DNA from: Pandoraea commovens
GTDB taxonomy: Bacteria > Pseudomonadota > Gammaproteobacteria > Burkholderiales > Burkholderiaceae
NCBI RefSeq assembly: GCF_902459615.1
Contig: NZ_CABPSA010000006.1
Location: 1 to 64,000 of the forward strand
Direction of reading: 5' to 3'
DNA length: 64,000 bases
In this document: one piece after another, positions 28,395 to 37,253 of the stretch
Layout: each line of letters opens with the position of its first letter
Position numbering within the stretch: the stretch's first letter is position 1
The notes under the pieces: generated by a model
Databases searched by the model: none
Seen by the model: the letters and a program-made list of their open reading frames with translations, nothing else
What the model was told of the DNA's origin: nothing
Position numbers and translations under genes: made by a program

Positions 28395-29363
28395 ATGAAA
28401 CTGTGGAAAACCCTGCTGGCCGGCGCGGCCATGTTCGCCTCGGTAGCGGCGGCAAACGCGCAGGAAATCAACTTCGGCATCATCTCGACGGATTCCAGCG
28501 CAGCCCTGCGCCAACGCTGGCAGCCGCTGATCGACGATATGGAGAAGCAAACGGGCATCAAGGTGACCCCGTTCTTCGCCACCGACTACGCCGGTGTAAT
28601 CGAAGGCATGCGCTTCAACAAGGTGCAGCTCGCATGGATGGGCAACAAGGGCGCGATGGAAGCCGTTGACCGTTCGCAAGGCGAGGTCTTCGCCAAGATC
28701 ATGTATGCCGACCGCACCGAGGGCTACTACTCGCTGCTGATCTCGAACGCGTCGAGCCCGTACAAGACGCTCGACGACGTGATCAAGAACGGCAAGAAGA
28801 TCAACTTCGGTCTGGGCGATCCGACGTCGACGTCGGGCACGCTGGTGCCGGGCTACTACGTGTTCGCGAAGAACAACATCGACCCGCGCACGTACTTCAA
28901 GACGGCGCGTAGCTCGAACCACGGCGCAAACCTGATGGCAGTGATCAACAATCAGGTCGACGTTGCGACGAACAACACCGAAGAGCTCAACAAGCTCGAA
29001 GCCACGCAGCCGGAGAAGGCCAAGCTGGTGCACGTGATCTGGAAGTCGCCGCTGATTCCGTCGGATCCGCTGCTGTGGCGCAAGGACCTGCCGGACGGCA
29101 CGAAGAAGAAGATCCGCGATTTCTTCCTCTCTTACGGCAAGGACGCGCACGAGAAGGAAGTGCTGAAGAACATCTACAACTACGGCGGTTTCCGCGCGTC
29201 GTCGGATGCTCAGCTGCTGCCGATCCGTCAGCTCGAACTGTTCAAGCAGAAGGTGCAGCTTGAGTCGGACGCCAACATCGACGCCGCCAAGAAGAAGACG
29301 CAACTCGCCGACCTCGACGGCAAGCTGGCAGCGCTCGACAAAGAGCTGAACAAGACGAAGTAA
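28395..29363 (+). CDS. phnD: Phosphonate-binding periplasmic protein PhnD
   Basis: PhnD captures phosphonates such as 2-aminoethylphosphonate in the periplasm for PhnCE. The 322-residue protein has a Sec signal cleaved near ANA (residue 22), then [48 protein letters not shown] and [18 protein letters not shown], the ligand-site serine/threonine region of the family. AGGAG lies 9 bases before the ATG. The C-terminal 45 residues are lysine-rich and helical. It is followed by a large hairpin before phnE. Confidence 0.95.
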   Translation: MKLWKTLLAGAAMFASVAAANAQEINFGIISTDSSAALRQRWQPLIDDMEKQTGIKVTPFFATDYAGVIEGMRFNKVQLAWMGNKGAMEAVDRSQGEVFAKIMYADRTEGYYSLLISNASSPYKTLDDVIKNGKKINFGLGDPTSTSGTLVPGYYVFAKNNIDPRTYFKTARSSNHGANLMAVINNQVDVATNNTEELNKLEATQPEKAKLVHVIWKSPLIPSDPLLWRKDLPDGTKKKIRDFFLSYGKDAHEKEVLKNIYNYGGFRASSDAQLLPIRQLELFKQKVQLESDANIDAAKKKTQLADLDGKLAALDKELNKTK

Positions 29364-29366
29364 GCC

Positions 29367-29408
29367 GGAAGAAGTCAGCAGGAAGAAGTCAGCGGGAAGA
29401 AGTCAGCA
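29367..29408 (+). repeat. Three 14-bp tandem repeats after phnD
   Basis: GGAAGAAGTCAGCA occurs three times in direct succession (29367, 29381, 29395) with one base change in the middle copy, beginning just past the phnD stop. It is a small variable-number-type repeat within the phnD-phnE gap. Confidence 0.8.
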
Positions 29409-29421
29409 AGACGATTCAAGT

Positions 29422-29451
29422 GATGGCGAACCCGATGTCGGGTTCGCCATC
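29422..29451 (+). terminator. Long hairpin between phnD and phnE
   Basis: A perfect 14-bp stem (GATGGCGAACCCGA paired with TCGGGTTCGCCATC) with a 2-base apex lies between the phnD stop and phnE. No U-run follows (TTCTCC), so full termination is doubtful. It could cap the 3' end of a phnCD message and raise PhnD levels relative to PhnE. Confidence 0.6.
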
Positions 29452-29511
29452 TTCTCCGTCATACGAAATTCGCCGGTGGCAGCCGCGCCGGTACGACACG
29501 TGGTACTCGAC

Positions 29512-30318
29512 ATGAACACCAGCGCATCAATCACTGCCAATGGCCGCCTGCCGGGCGAGCCGCCCAAGCGTTCTTGGCTGTCCCTGATCAGTTGGGGCAT
29601 CTTCTTTCTGGTCCTGGTGTGGTCGTGGAGCGGCGCCGACATGCGTCCGCTCGATCTGATTCGCGATTCCGGCAACATGAGCCAGTTCGCGCACGATTTC
29701 TTCCCGCCCGACTTCCGCGACTGGCGGGTGTACGTCAACGAGATGCTCGTAACGATTCACATCGCAGTGTGGGGGACGGTACTCGCTGTCGTCTGCTCGA
29801 TTCCGATGGGTTTGCTCTCGGCGTCGAACATGGTGCCGGCGTGGGTGTATCAGCCGGTGCGTCGCGTGATGGACGCATGCCGCGCGATTAACGAAATGGT
29901 TTTCGCGATGCTCTTCATCGTGGCGGTGGGCCTCGGCCCCTTCGCCGGTGTGCTCGCGCTGTGGGTGCACACGACGGGCACGCTCTCGAAGCTGTTCGCC
30001 GAGGCGGTCGAAGCGATCGACCCGCGTCCGGTGGAAGGCGTGCGCGCGACGGGCGCTCGCGCCATCGATGAAATCCTGTACGGCGTGCTGCCGCAGGTCA
30101 TGCCGCTGTGGATCTCGTACACGCTGTACCGCTTCGAGTCGAACGTGCGTTCGGCGTCGGTGGTCGGGATGGTGGGCGCAGGCGGCATCGGTGTGGTGCT
30201 CTACGAAGTCATTCGCAGCTTCCAGTACGCCCAGACGTGCGCGGTGATGGTGATCATGGTGATCGTGGTGACGTGTATCGACGTCTTCTCGGCCCGCGTG
30301 CGCAAGATGGTGATCTGA
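29512..30318 (+). CDS. phnE: Phosphonate ABC transporter permease PhnE
   Basis: PhnE forms the inner-membrane channel of the phosphonate importer. The 268-residue protein has about six membrane segments and the permease loop with the EAA-type motif [34 protein letters not shown]. Unlike the disrupted phnE of Escherichia coli K-12, it is a single intact gene. The ATG at 29512 is chosen; a GTG at 29476 would add 12 residues, and neither has a clear Shine-Dalgarno. It is the last gene of phnCDE. Confidence 0.92.
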   Translation: MNTSASITANGRLPGEPPKRSWLSLISWGIFFLVLVWSWSGADMRPLDLIRDSGNMSQFAHDFFPPDFRDWRVYVNEMLVTIHIAVWGTVLAVVCSIPMGLLSASNMVPAWVYQPVRRVMDACRAINEMVFAMLFIVAVGLGPFAGVLALWVHTTGTLSKLFAEAVEAIDPRPVEGVRATGARAIDEILYGVLPQVMPLWISYTLYRFESNVRSASVVGMVGAGGIGVVLYEVIRSFQYAQTCAVMVIMVIVVTCIDVFSARVRKMVI

Positions 30319-30341
30319 CGTAGCGATCGTCACACAAAGAA

Positions 30342-30363
30342 AAAGGCCGCGTCAGCGGCCTTT
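30342..30363. terminator. Bidirectional terminator between phnE and phnM
   Basis: AAAGGCCGC and GCGGCCTTT form a perfect stem around GTCA, with A-rich sequence on the left and TTTCTC on the right. It lies between the convergent phnE and phnM stops and can serve both. Confidence 0.85.
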
Positions 30364-30387
30364 CTCAATGGTGCAACCGATTCGCCA

Positions 30388-31533
30388 TCAAGCGATCCGC
30401 TGCCCCACCATATACGTCTCACGCGGAATCGGCGGCATGCCGGGGCGCACGGCCACGCGCACCATATCGGCACGCAGGCCCGGCTTGATGCCGCCGCGAT
30501 CCGTGAGACCTGCCGACTGCGCCGGATTCCACGACACCGTGCGCATGGCCTTTGAGAGCGTCCAGCCGCAGTCGGCGTGATCGTTGTGCAACTGGAATGC
30601 CGCTTGCAGCAAACTCGCCGGGACATAGTCCGACGACAGAATGTCGAGCACATCTTCACGTGCCAATTCTGCCGCCGCCACATTGCCCGAGTGCGAACCG
30701 CCACGCACCACGTTCGGTGCCCCCATGATCACGCCAATCGACTTGTCGTGCGCAGCACGCGCGGCGACCAGCGTCGTCGGAAATTCCGACAACGCCACAC
30801 CGTCGCGCTGCGCTTCTTCCACGTGTTCGAGCGAGGTGTCGTCGTGGCTCGCGAGCGGCAGGCCGCGCGCACGGCTCATCTCCACGATGGAGCGGCGATG
30901 CGGAATCGCATACCTCTGCTGCTGCGCACGCAGATCGGCCAGCATTGCTTCCCACTGCGCGTCCGGCACCTTGCCGTTGCGCTCGTGATACTGACGGTGC
31001 AGCACCGGGTCGTGCCACTGACGCTGACCCGGCGTGTGATCCATCACCGACACGAGACGCAGCAGCGGGTGGTCGCACATGTCGGCGAACGTGTCGGCCG
31101 CGTCCTGCGTCGCGATTTCGCAACGCAGATGCAGGAAGTGGTCCGCACGGAACAGCCCCGCTTCGATGGTGTCGAGCAGTGCCTGACCGCACTCGGCCTG
31201 CAGCTTGCGGCTGCGCAGTCCCGAAGCGTCGCGCTCGCCGATCACCAGCGAGTCGAACACCGTCGTGATACCGGCGGCGGCGACCTGAGCGTCGTGAATC
31301 GCAAACGCGGCGTGCGTGTTCCAGTACACGCCGGGGCGTGGCGCGAGGTGCTTCTCCAGATTGTCGGTGTGCAACTCGACAAGCCCCGGCACCAGATAAT
31401 CGCCTTCCCAGTCGACGGCTTCGGCGGACTGCGTCGTCCCTTCCTCCACCGCGTGGATGAGACCCTCGCGGACCTCGACCACGCCGGTGAAGGTCGTGTC
31501 GGGCGTGACGATGCGAGCGTTCTTGATAAGCAT
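30388..31533 (-). CDS. phnM: Alpha-D-ribose 1-methylphosphonate 5-triphosphate diphosphatase PhnM
   Basis: PhnM removes pyrophosphate from alkylphosphonate ribose triphosphate, giving the 5-phosphate that is the substrate of the C-P lyase core. The 381-residue amidohydrolase has MLIKNARIVTPDTTF, the metal-binding LVELHTDNLEKHLAPRPGV, and SHDDTSLEHVEEAQ near residue 245. The start at 31533 has GGAG 8 bases upstream; the open frame extends upstream only as a shadow of phnL. It is the last gene of the phnGHIJKLM operon, 17 bases after phnL. Confidence 0.95.
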   Translation of the reverse strand: MLIKNARIVTPDTTFTGVVEVREGLIHAVEEGTTQSAEAVDWEGDYLVPGLVELHTDNLEKHLAPRPGVYWNTHAAFAIHDAQVAAAGITTVFDSLVIGERDASGLRSRKLQAECGQALLDTIEAGLFRADHFLHLRCEIATQDAADTFADMCDHPLLRLVSVMDHTPGQRQWHDPVLHRQYHERNGKVPDAQWEAMLADLRAQQQRYAIPHRRSIVEMSRARGLPLASHDDTSLEHVEEAQRDGVALSEFPTTLVAARAAHDKSIGVIMGAPNVVRGGSHSGNVAAAELAREDVLDILSSDYVPASLLQAAFQLHNDHADCGWTLSKAMRTVSWNPAQSAGLTDRGGIKPGLRADMVRVAVRPGMPPIPRETYMVGQRIA

Positions 31534-31550
31534 GGACAGACTCCGGGGGA

Positions 31551-32339
31551 TCAATGTGCGGGACGAAGCACCGGACGCATGGCGAGCGTTCGCGTCGCCA
31601 CTTCGTCGCGGGTCGCCTCGTCGTGGAAGATGCCCACGATGGCGCTCCCCGCTGCACGGGCTTCGGTAATCAGTTGCGAGACCACGGCGCGGTTCTGTGC
31701 GTCGAGCGACGCCGTCGGCTCGTCGAGCAGCAGCACTGGCGCGGCGGCGATCAGCCCGCGCGCGATGTTGATGCGCTGCTGTTCGCCGCCGGAGAACGTC
31801 GCCGGGGCGAGCGACCAGAGACGCTCGGGGATGTTCAGGCGCGCGAGCAGATCGCGCGCACGACCGGCTGCGTCGGCGTCGCCGTGACCCAGACGTTGCA
31901 GCGGCTCCGCCACGATGTCGAGCGTGGTGACGCGCGGAATCACACGCAGAAACTGGCTGACGTAGCCGAGCGTGGTGCGTCGTACGGAGAGCACTTCGCG
32001 GGCGGTGGCGGTCGTCAGATCCACCCAGTGTTCGCCCTGACCGGCATCGTGACGGATCTCGATGCGGCCTTCGCCCGCGAGGTAGTTGCCGTACAGACAA
32101 CGCAGCAGCGTGCTCTTGCCTGAGCCCGAGGGACCGACGAGCGCTACGCATTCGCCGCGTCGCACCGTGAGGTCGACACCTTCGAGTGCCGGAATCGCTG
32201 CGCCGCCTTGCGCGTGCAGACGGAAAGTCTTGTGCAGACCTTGTGCGCGCAGCATGACGTCGTCTTCGCGCGTGCCCAACGTAAGTGCCGCACCGCTGAG
32301 CGACGTCGCAGACGTAGTAAGGTTCGTTCCGGAGTTCAT
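31551..32339 (-). CDS. phnL: Phosphonate C-P lyase system ATP-binding protein PhnL
   Basis: PhnL is an ABC-type ATPase that associates with PhnG/H/I and the lyase core. The 262-residue protein has Walker [10 protein letters not shown] (residues 69-77), the PhnL-like [19 protein letters not shown], the signature [15 protein letters not shown], Walker [13 protein letters not shown] and switch IFHDEAT. There is an N-terminal extension of about 28 residues relative to Escherichia coli PhnL. The ATG at 32339 overlaps the phnK stop (ATGA), but an internal ATG at 32255 would give the classic length. Confidence 0.94.
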   Translation of the reverse strand: MNSGTNLTTSATSLSGAALTLGTREDDVMLRAQGLHKTFRLHAQGGAAIPALEGVDLTVRRGECVALVGPSGSGKSTLLRCLYGNYLAGEGRIEIRHDAGQGEHWVDLTTATAREVLSVRRTTLGYVSQFLRVIPRVTTLDIVAEPLQRLGHGDADAAGRARDLLARLNIPERLWSLAPATFSGGEQQRINIARGLIAAAPVLLLDEPTASLDAQNRAVVSQLITEARAAGSAIVGIFHDEATRDEVATRTLAMRPVLRPAH

Positions 32340-33151
32340 ACGGGCAGTACCGAGGAAACCAACAATTGCGTGTAGGGATGTTGCGGGTCGTCGAGGACCT
32401 GATCGGTCAGCCCGGCTTCGACCACGCGCCCCGCCTGCATGACGATCAGGCGATGTGCGATGAGTCGCGCTACCCCGATATCGTGCGTGACGATGATGGC
32501 GGCAAGATGAAGGCGCTCCACAAGCGAGCGCAGCAGATCCAGCAGACGCGCCTGCACCGACACGTCGAGTCCGGCGGTCGGCTCGTCCATGAACACGAGA
32601 CGCGGCTCGGTCACGAGATTGCGGGCGATTTGCAGACGCTGCTGCATGCCGCCCGAGAACGCACCAGGCATCTCGTCCACGCGCGCCGGATCGAGTTCGA
32701 CCTGCGCCATCCAGTGACGGGCCTTCTCGCGGATATCGCCAAAGTGACGCGCACCGACCGCCATCAGACGGTCGCCGATGTTGCCGCCTGCCGACACGTT
32801 CATGCGCAGCCCGTCACGCGGGTTTTGCTCGACGAACCCCCACTCGGTGCGAAGCAGACGACGCTTGTGCGCTTCGTCCAGCGCGCTCAGGTCGTGCAGC
32901 GCACCGTCGGTGCCGCGATAGTGGAGCGATCCGGCGTCGATTTCGTGACGCAGGGCCAGCGCGTTAAGCAGCGTCGACTTGCCCGAGCCGGACTCGCCGA
33001 CCACGCAGACCACTTCGCCCGGCCACAGATCGAAGCTCACGTCGGCGCAGCCGATGCGGTCGCCGTAGTGTTTGCCCAGTCCCGCTACGCGCATCAGCGG
33101 TTCGTCCAGGGGGGCAACATTGCGTTGCACCGAGTCCATCGCGGCGTTCAT
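32336..33151 (-). CDS. phnK: Phosphonate C-P lyase system ATP-binding protein PhnK
   Basis: PhnK is the ABC-like ATPase that docks onto the PhnGHIJ complex. The 271-residue protein has Walker [10 protein letters not shown] (52-60), [23 protein letters not shown] (the PhnK-type Q-loop), the signature [15 protein letters not shown], Walker [13 protein letters not shown] and switch VTHDIG. The ATG at 33151 overlaps the phnJ stop. Its C-terminus has the oligopeptide-type [10 protein letters not shown] motif common to PhnK. Confidence 0.95.
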   Translation of the reverse strand: MNAAMDSVQRNVAPLDEPLMRVAGLGKHYGDRIGCADVSFDLWPGEVVCVVGESGSGKSTLLNALALRHEIDAGSLHYRGTDGALHDLSALDEAHKRRLLRTEWGFVEQNPRDGLRMNVSAGGNIGDRLMAVGARHFGDIREKARHWMAQVELDPARVDEMPGAFSGGMQQRLQIARNLVTEPRLVFMDEPTAGLDVSVQARLLDLLRSLVERLHLAAIIVTHDIGVARLIAHRLIVMQAGRVVEAGLTDQVLDDPQHPYTQLLVSSVLPV

Positions 33152-34074
33152 GCGCGCTCCTTCGCGGCGTGCGCCACGTCTGCCATGTTCGCGGACGTGC
33201 GGTCGCCGCAGTAATCGCTGTCCGAACACACGTACATGCGGGTGCCTTCGTCGTCGGTAATGACTTCGTCGAGGAAGCTGTCGGTGGCGCCGCACAGGGC
33301 GCAATGCGCATCCCACTTCTGGATTTCGAACGGGTGATCGTCGAAGTCGAGACTCTCGACCGACGTGTACGGCGGAATCGCGTACAGACGTCGTTCGCGT
33401 CCCGCACCGAAGAGTTGCAGCGCCGGATTCATATGCAGCTTGGGATTGTCGAATTTCGGAATCGGGGAGGGCGACATCAGGTAGCGCCCGTTGACGATGA
33501 CCGGGTAGTCGTAAGTCGTCGCGATCGCGCCGTGACGCACGATGTCCTCGTACAGACGCACGCGCATCAGGCCGTATTCGCCGAGCGCATGCAGCTTGCG
33601 CGACTCAACGATGCGCGGTTCCAGACGGAACATCGGTTCGGGCATTGGCACCTGAAACACGAGGATCTGGCCGTCGTGCAGCGAGACTTCAGGAATGCGG
33701 TGGCGTGTCTGGATGACGGTCGCCTCCGACGTCTTCGTCGTGGTGGCGACACCGGCCGTGCGCGCAAAAAAGCGCCGGATGTTCACGGCATTGGTCGTGT
33801 CGTCCGCGCCCTGATCGATGACCTTGAGCGTGTCGTCGGCCCCGATCACGGCGGCGCTGACCTGAATCCCGCCCGTGCCCCAGCCATACGGCAGCGGCAT
33901 TTCGCGGCTGCCGAACGGCACCTGATAGCCGGGAATGGCCACCGCCTTGAGCAGGCTGCGACGGATCATGCGCTTGGTGTGTTCGTCGAGGAACGCGAAG
34001 TTGTAGCCGTCGGCCGTGGCGGCGCTGGCCGCAGACGGTTGGGCGGTGTCTTGCAACGTGGCGGCGTCGTTCAT
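33148..34074 (-). CDS. phnJ: Alpha-D-ribose 1-methylphosphonate 5-phosphate C-P lyase PhnJ
   Basis: PhnJ is the radical-SAM enzyme that breaks the carbon-phosphorus bond, releasing alkane (methane from methylphosphonate) and 5-phosphoribosyl 1,2-cyclic phosphate. The 308-residue protein opens GYNFAFLDEHTKRMIRRSLLKAVAIPGYQVPFGSREMPLPYGWGTGG in pieces matching the family, and carries the diagnostic four-cysteine pattern C-X2-C-X21-C-X5-C at residues 258, 261, 283 and 289 for the [4Fe-4S] cluster and catalysis. All key cysteines are intact. It overlaps phnI and phnK by 4 bases each. Confidence 0.97.
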   Translation of the reverse strand: MNDAATLQDTAQPSAASAATADGYNFAFLDEHTKRMIRRSLLKAVAIPGYQVPFGSREMPLPYGWGTGGIQVSAAVIGADDTLKVIDQGADDTTNAVNIRRFFARTAGVATTTKTSEATVIQTRHRIPEVSLHDGQILVFQVPMPEPMFRLEPRIVESRKLHALGEYGLMRVRLYEDIVRHGAIATTYDYPVIVNGRYLMSPSPIPKFDNPKLHMNPALQLFGAGRERRLYAIPPYTSVESLDFDDHPFEIQKWDAHCALCGATDSFLDEVITDDEGTRMYVCSDSDYCGDRTSANMADVAHAAKERA

Positions 34075-35273
34075 GCTGCCTCCTGAGAGTTCTGAGCGGC
34101 AGGGGCGGTGGCGTCGTCGCTCGCTTGTGTGCTGTATTTGGCGGCATGCTCGGCGCGCAGACGGCGCACCAGTTCCAGCTCGGCCTGGAAGTCGACGTAG
34201 TGCGGCAGCTTCAAGTGCTGCACGAAGCCCGACGCCTCGACGTTGTCGCTGTGATAAAGCACGAATTCCTGTTGCTGCGCGGGCGAGGTGGCTTCGTCGC
34301 CCAGTTCGTTCGTGCGCAATGCGCGGTCGACGAGCGACATGGCCATCGCCTTGCGCTCGTTGTGGCCGAACGCCAGTCCGTAACCCTGCGTGAACTGCGG
34401 CGGAATGTCCTGATTGCCACCGAACTGCGTGACCATCTGGCACTCGGTCACTGCGATCTCGCCGATGTCGATGGCGAAGCCGAGTTCTTCCGGTTCGATC
34501 TCGATGGACACCTGACCCAGACGGATTTCGCCCGCGAACGGGTGATCATTGCCGTAGCCGCGCTGTGTGGAATAGCCGAGCGCGAGCAGGAAGCCTTCGT
34601 CGCCGCGTGCGAGGTTCTGCAACCGCGCCGTGCGCGACGCTGGGGTGAAGAGCGGCGAGTGCACGAGGTCGTGCGGCTCGGGGTCGGCGCCGTCGGTGTT
34701 CAGCGGTTCGAGCAGACCGTCGCGCTTCATGATGTCGGTGACGCGCGTGGTGGCCGCAATGGGCGGCACGTCCGGTACCTCAGCGACGGCGCTCGGTTGC
34801 GGCGCTGCGGCCGGTGCGGCGTTCGTGCGAAGTTCGCCAGCGAGCGGCGCGTCGGACGTCTCACCTTCGGCCAGCAACGCGAAGTCCAGCAGACGCTGCG
34901 TGTAGTCGTACGTGGCCCCGAGCACCTGACCGCCGGGCACGTCCTTGAACGTGGCCGAGATGCGACGCGACAGACGCATCGACGCCGTATCGATCGGCTT
35001 CGTGGTACCCAGACGCGGCAGCGTCGTTCGATACGCACGCAGCAAGAAGATCGCTTCGACCAGATCGCCCGATGCCTGCTTGATGGCCAGCGCCGCGAGC
35101 GTTTCGTCGTACAACGCGCCTTCGCTCATCACGCGCGAGACCGCGAGACGCATCTGTTCGCGAATTTGCGTGACGGTGAGCGCGGGGATGTCGGGATTGC
35201 CGCGTCGCGCGCGGGCGAGCAGGTCCCAGGATTGTTCGATGGCGCGCTCGCCACCTTTGACTGCGACGTACAT
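34071..35273 (-). CDS. phnI: Alpha-D-ribose 1-methylphosphonate 5-triphosphate synthase subunit PhnI
   Basis: PhnI, with PhnG, H and L, joins the phosphonate to the ribose of ATP by displacing adenine. The 400-residue protein begins MYVAVKGGERAIEQSWDLL, and has RISATFKDVPGGQVLGATYDYTQRLLDF and a C-terminal histidine-containing segment HNERKAMAMSLVDRAL, with LYHSDNVEASGFVQHLKLPHYVDFQAELEL. The ATG at 35273 overlaps the phnH stop (TGATG). It is larger than Escherichia coli PhnI (about 354), owing to an Ala/Pro-rich insert near residue 155-165 and a longer tail. Confidence 0.96.
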   Translation of the reverse strand: MYVAVKGGERAIEQSWDLLARARRGNPDIPALTVTQIREQMRLAVSRVMSEGALYDETLAALAIKQASGDLVEAIFLLRAYRTTLPRLGTTKPIDTASMRLSRRISATFKDVPGGQVLGATYDYTQRLLDFALLAEGETSDAPLAGELRTNAAPAAAPQPSAVAEVPDVPPIAATTRVTDIMKRDGLLEPLNTDGADPEPHDLVHSPLFTPASRTARLQNLARGDEGFLLALGYSTQRGYGNDHPFAGEIRLGQVSIEIEPEELGFAIDIGEIAVTECQMVTQFGGNQDIPPQFTQGYGLAFGHNERKAMAMSLVDRALRTNELGDEATSPAQQQEFVLYHSDNVEASGFVQHLKLPHYVDFQAELELVRRLRAEHAAKYSTQASDDATAPAAQNSQEAA

Positions 35274-35905
35274 CAGCAAACCTCCACATGCGTGGTGCGC
35301 GGCAACCCGAGCACCGTGTCGCCAGCGGCGATTAACAGGTCGAGACCGGCGGGAAAGCGCGGTGCGAGTGCAGCGCGGGCCTGCCAGAAGGCAGCATCCA
35401 GACCACCGACGGTGACGTCCGCATGGGTCTGAATGCCCGGGCCGCGCAAACGCAGATGCAGTCCGTCGCCGGTGTGACCCTCGCTTAGCGCGGGAACGTC
35501 GACGATCAACGTGGCGCTGTGCTCCGGCGATTCGGCCGTGCCGAAGGCGAAGCGCTCAAGGGCCGGGCAACTGGCGGGATCGGTGAGCAGCGCGAATTGC
35601 GCTTGCGCGAGGCCTGCCTCGCCGCTGAGCAGCGGTGCACCCGTGTGAAAGCGCAGGGCGCTGGCGACTTCGCCCAGCGGGGCTTGCAGCCAGACAGGCG
35701 TCGTAGCGTCGGCCAGCGCGAGCAGCGTGGCGCGTGCGGCAATGCTGGCTTCGTCGCTATGGCCAAGACGCTGGCCGACCTGACGCAATTGGCCGGGGCG
35801 GGCAAGCGCGTCGAGGACTGCGCGGAAGACGCCCTGAGCGTCGTGTACCGGATCGTCGAAACCGGGTTGCAGTGCCGACCAGTCGGGCATGGTTGCCGTC
35901 AACAT
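35273..35905 (-). CDS. phnH: Phosphonate C-P lyase system protein PhnH
   Basis: PhnH is a structural subunit of the PhnGHIJ core. The 210-residue protein has the typical opening PGFDDPVHDAQGVFRAVLDALARPGQ and the segment LRFHTGAPLLS followed later by LRGPGIQ. The stop of phnG abuts its ATG (TGA then ATG, no gap) and phnI overlaps its end, so it is made in step with its partners. Confidence 0.94.
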   Translation of the reverse strand: MLTATMPDWSALQPGFDDPVHDAQGVFRAVLDALARPGQLRQVGQRLGHSDEASIAARATLLALADATTPVWLQAPLGEVASALRFHTGAPLLSGEAGLAQAQFALLTDPASCPALERFAFGTAESPEHSATLIVDVPALSEGHTGDGLHLRLRGPGIQTHADVTVGGLDAAFWQARAALAPRFPAGLDLLIAAGDTVLGLPRTTHVEVC

Positions 35906-36397
35906 TCAGGCCTCCCGGACCATGGTGAAGAACTCGACGCGGCTGGCGGCCACGTCGGCGTCGTTCTGCGCTGCGGTGGCAGCCAGACGTCGAGAGATCG
36001 CCGCGAGCGGACCGGCGGCAAGCACGCTGCGGTGCTGCGGCATTTGCATCAGGGCGTCCAGACGCGCCACACGCACCGCGCGCTCGGCGTCGCGGCCCAG
36101 CACATAGCCGGTGCCGACCACGCCGTCCTGCTGGCGCAGCGTGCAACGCGTGACCGTCGTCTCACCGAGATTGAAGCGGTCGCCGCTGCCACCCACGCGG
36201 CCCTGTACCAGCACAAGGCCGGTCTGCGGGGCGCGCAGCCAGATGAATTGCGGGGCGTCGGAGCAACGGGCGATGGCGTCGTCGAGTTCGTCGCGCGTGG
36301 CGCGCGCAAACAACGCTAGCCACCGGGCGCGGTCCGCCTTTTCCTGCGGGGCGGCGCCGTCCTCGTCACGGGCGGTGTCGGGAGATGTGATTGGCAT
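35906..36397 (-). CDS. phnG: Phosphonate C-P lyase system protein PhnG
   Basis: PhnG is the core subunit that, with PhnI, transfers phosphonate to ribose. The 163-residue protein has ARWLALFARATRDELDDAI, FIWLRAPQTGLVLVQGRVGGSGDRFNLGETTVTRCTL (the conserved PhnG core, with the RFNLGE motif), and GYVLGRDAERAVRVARLDAL. It is the first lyase gene of the minus-strand operon. The start ATG at 36397 has no Shine-Dalgarno and is only a few bases from a likely -10 and operator, hinting at a leaderless mRNA. No other ATG or GTG start is available before the conserved region. Confidence 0.94.
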   Translation of the reverse strand: MPITSPDTARDEDGAAPQEKADRARWLALFARATRDELDDAIARCSDAPQFIWLRAPQTGLVLVQGRVGGSGDRFNLGETTVTRCTLRQQDGVVGTGYVLGRDAERAVRVARLDALMQMPQHRSVLAAGPLAAISRRLAATAAQNDADVAASRVEFFTMVREA

Positions 36398-36399
36398 AA

Positions 36400-36428
36400 T
36401 TGTCTAGTCGTATAGACGTGTGTATGAT
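36400..36428 (+). promoter_or_regulatory. phnF promoter with embedded PhnF/HutC-type operator
   Basis: For the rightward direction, TTGTCT (36400-36405) and TATGAT (36423-36428) are spaced 17 bases, a good sigma-70 promoter. Between and over them lies GTATAGAC (36410-36417), exactly the GT-n-TA-n-AC form bound by HutC-subfamily GntR regulators, to which PhnF belongs. An imperfect copy, GTCTAGTC, lies 8 bases earlier. GTCTA/TAGAC also form an inverted repeat (36402-36417). The same site covers the start region of the leftward phnG operon. Confidence 0.65.
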
Positions 36429-36491
36429 CGCAATAACTTCAGATGGGGTACTGCTCGCGGCCTCATTACAACTTTCCGGGGTGTCAATTTG

Positions 36492-37253
36492 ATGACAGCA
36501 CAACTCGAACGTGGCGGCGGTGTTGCGGTCTGGCGGCAGATCGCGCAGATTCTGGCCACAGAAATCGGCGAGCGTCGTTATGGGGAAGGCTCGCCGGACG
36601 ATCGTCTGCCGAGCGAGACGGACCTTGCGCAGCGTTTCGGCGTGAACCGACACACGGTGCGCCGCGCGATTCTCGGTCTGGCCGAGCAAGGGCTCGTGAA
36701 CGTCGAGCACGGACGCGGCACCTTCGTGCAGGCGGCCGCCATCGGTTATGTGATCGGACGCCGCACGCGCTTTACCGAGAACCTCTCGCAGAACAATCTG
36801 AAGACCGCGCAGCAGATCATTTCCGCGCACAAGCTCAAGGCCGAAGGCAGCGTCGCGCACGCGCTCGGGTTGCGTGCAGGTGCGCCGGTCTATCGGCTGG
36901 AACTGACCCGTCGCAGTCTTGACACGCAGGGCATCGAACTGCCGTTGGCGTACAGCGAGAACTGGTTTCCGGCGTCGCGCTTTCCCGACTTTCCGGATGT
37001 GTTCGCAGAGCATGAGTCGATCAGCGCCACGCTCGCTATCTTTGGCGTGAAGGACTACACGCGTCTCGAGAGTCGTATCGGCGCGCGCATGCCCGACGCC
37101 GACATCGCACGACACCTTGGGATCAACCGTCAGCAGCCTGTGCTGAGCGTAGAAAGTACGGATGTGGACGAAGCAGGCAAGCCGATCAAATACGGCATTG
37201 CCTACTTCCCGGCAGACCGTATGCAGCTCGTGGTGCAGGGGGCGACAGAATGA
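36492..37253 (+). CDS. phnF: Phosphonate metabolism GntR/HutC regulator PhnF
   Basis: PhnF is a predicted repressor of phosphonate genes. The 253-residue protein has a winged helix (LPSETDLAQRFGVNRHTVRRAILGLAEQGLVNVEHGRGTFV in pieces, the GntR signature) and a UTRA effector domain (about 95-250). The ATG at 36492 gives a standard length; an upstream ATG at 36420 would lie before the expected transcription start. It heads a three-gene unit with the DUF1045 gene (4-base overlap) and phnN, and likely controls itself and phnG-M through the shared operator. Confidence 0.93.
   Translation: MTAQLERGGGVAVWRQIAQILATEIGERRYGEGSPDDRLPSETDLAQRFGVNRHTVRRAILGLAEQGLVNVEHGRGTFVQAAAIGYVIGRRTRFTENLSQNNLKTAQQIISAHKLKAEGSVAHALGLRAGAPVYRLELTRRSLDTQGIELPLAYSENWFPASRFPDFPDVFAEHESISATLAIFGVKDYTRLESRIGARMPDADIARHLGINRQQPVLSVESTDVDEAGKPIKYGIAYFPADRMQLVVQGATE

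Noticed and set aside
29367-29408. The three 14-bp repeats as a CRISPR array
   Set aside because: There are no spacers between copies, the unit is too short, and no cas genes are near. It is a simple tandem repeat.
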